A stretch of DNA of 7,764 nt from a bacterium (lineage in GTDB: Bacteria > Zhuqueibacterota > Zhuqueibacteria > Thermofontimicrobiales > Thermofontimicrobiaceae): assembly GCA_011046315.1 (NCBI GenBank), contig DSAU01000443.1:1-7764 (forward strand), given 5' to 3'. This document shows positions 6,811 through 7,764 of this stretch, in pieces. Made by a program: the position numbers and the translations under genes. The notes under the pieces were generated by a model. The model did no database searches, was not told the origin of the DNA, and worked only from the letters and a program-made list of their open reading frames with translations. Within the stretch, counting starts at the first letter, position 1. Each line of letters begins with the position of its first letter.

Positions 6811-7764
6811 ACCTGGCCTGCAAATTATCCGGCGGTGATGGCGTGGAGCTATCACCGAAAAACTCATAAGCGCCCATGTCCCAACCGCTACCCTGAGGTC
6901 GGGTAATACCGTTTTTGTCCCGGCTATACGTTGAAGTTAAACTAACCCCGCTGTTAATTGCCGCCGAACTTGCGGATAACTCAAAATCCTTTCGTGAGAC
7001 ATCTTTTAATCCCGGATTTGAATTCAATCCATGAGAATCAAATCCCAGACTTCGCCATTCATTCCAGGTTTTTCCGGCGTCATTGTAACTAATCAACCGA
7101 CTTGAATTGGGAGCGTAATGAATATTGTAATCAATCTGAACGCCGCTGGAGCCTGATACTCTCATCGTCTGTCCGTTTTGCAAATAGTTGTAAATTACAT
7201 TATTCTTTACAATGGAATTGGGGCAGCTTCTTACATGAATCGTGCCCCATCCACCGCCGACTAATGTGTTATGATAGGCATAGAGTTTTGCATTTCCCTG
7301 TGAAAACTTTGCCAGGGTCAATAATGCATTTTCGGTGTTTGGCGCGTAAACGATATTATTATAAGCGTAAATGGTTCCGGAACAATCACTGGCATAGATA
7401 CCTTGCGCATTGTAGGGCTTGGTGTTATCTTGTTCAATATAATTATTTCTAATAGTAATATCAGAGTCGACATACAATTGGATTCCGTCACAATGCGGAT
7501 CGATAGTTTGATTTGAAATAATGATATGGTTGCCCTCGTACCGATTGTTCGAACAAAGTTGGGAATAAATTCCATCGACCTGTGCCCCGATGTTCCTCGG
7601 CGTGGTAATCCTGTTACCACTGACAACAGAATTGGACACCGAATGCAGATAAACTCCCCCATGCCCGGTCACATAAAGCGAATTATTTTTTATCACCGCA
7701 CCCGTGCAATAACGCACCCTGATTTGTCCATTCCCATTACAATTTTTTACTGTCAAATGACTAA
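6800..7764 (-). CDS. Right-handed parallel beta-helix repeat protein (5' end outside window)
   Basis: The visible 321 codons are the C-terminal part of a larger protein. The frame stays open to the window edge, and an in-frame TTG at 7756 is not a credible start because the sequence there (SHLTVKNCNGNG) is already mid-repeat. Short strand-turn repeats with N-rich turns recur throughout, such as VSGNRIT, IRNNYIEQDN, AYNNIVYAPN and VKNNVIYN, as in the PF13229 beta-helix family. The C-terminal segment FELSASSAAINSG, then RPQGSGWDMGAYEFFG (ending near 6860), is the standard capping motif of many secreted proteins of this type. It is followed by a Pro/Ser-rich tail and stop. Such proteins include polysaccharide lyases, C5-epimerases and adhesins. 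No catalytic set can be assigned here, and the signal peptide, if any, lies outside. It converges on the polymerase-like gene, so it is a separate transcription unit, perhaps still related to the same polysaccharide. Confidence 0.85.
   Translation of the reverse strand, partial: SHLTVKNCNGNGQIRVRYCTGAVIKNNSLYVTGHGGVYLHSVSNSVVSGNRITTPRNIGAQVDGIYSQLCSNNRYEGNHIIISNQTIDPHCDGIQLYVDSDITIRNNYIEQDNTKPYNAQGIYASDCSGTIYAYNNIVYAPNTENALLTLAKFSQGNAKLYAYHNTLVGGGWGTIHVRSCPNSIVKNNVIYNYLQNGQTMRVSGSSGVQIDYNIHYAPNSSRLISYNDAGKTWNEWRSLGFDSHGLNSNPGLKDVSRKDFELSASSAAINSGVSLTSTYSRDKNGITRPQGSGWDMGAYEFFGDSSTPSPPDNLQARFIY

Noticed and set aside
7754..7756. TTG at 7756-7754 as the real start of the beta-helix gene
   Set aside because: The frame stays open upstream to the edge and the sequence is already inside a beta-helix repeat, with no signal peptide and no ribosome binding site visible.

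Overview
The window is most of a capsule, O-antigen or exopolysaccharide locus from an AT-rich, probably Gram-negative bacterium. Five genes run on the + strand: a family 2 glycosyltransferase, a Wzx-type flippase, a GT4-like glycosyltransferase, a non-hydrolysing UDP-GlcNAc 2-epimerase (wecB) and a Wzy / O-antigen ligase-like membrane protein. A sixth gene, for a right-handed parallel beta-helix protein, converges from the - strand and runs off the right edge. The taxon cannot be fixed from this sequence. The GAYEF-type beta-helix protein and the short palindromic spacer repeats would suit an FCB-group or Calditrichota/KSB1-like lineage, but that is a weak guess.

Layout: 1-35 is a leader with a strong Shine-Dalgarno. 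Positions 36-902 (GT2) and 941-2410 (flippase) lie 38 bp apart and look co-transcribed. Positions 2411-2817 are a 407-bp spacer full of inverted repeats. Positions 2818-4071 (GT4-like) and 4064-5194 (wecB) overlap by 8 bp. Positions 5195-5523 are a second, 329-bp repeat-rich spacer. Positions 5524-6810 encode the polymerase/ligase-like protein, whose 3' end overlaps the 3' end of the converging beta-helix gene (6800-7764, 5' end outside the window) by 11 bp.

How the genes fit together: WecB would supply UDP-ManNAc. The two glycosyltransferases would add sugars to a lipid-linked repeat unit on the cytoplasmic face. The flippase would move the unit across the inner membrane, and the Wzy-like protein would polymerise or ligate it in the periplasm. 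The beta-helix protein could bind, cleave or modify a polysaccharide, but nothing visible fixes its activity. No initiating sugar-phosphate transferase, chain-length regulator or export gene is in the window, so the locus must continue outside it.

The protein-coding genes are of known families. The unusual part is the two spacers. Both carry a copy of the same 13-bp-arm palindrome and a second shared two-part motif, and each also has its own nested inverted repeats of MITE-like size. Together they bracket the GT4-wecB pair like cassette boundaries. I do not see a convincing new biological system beyond this.
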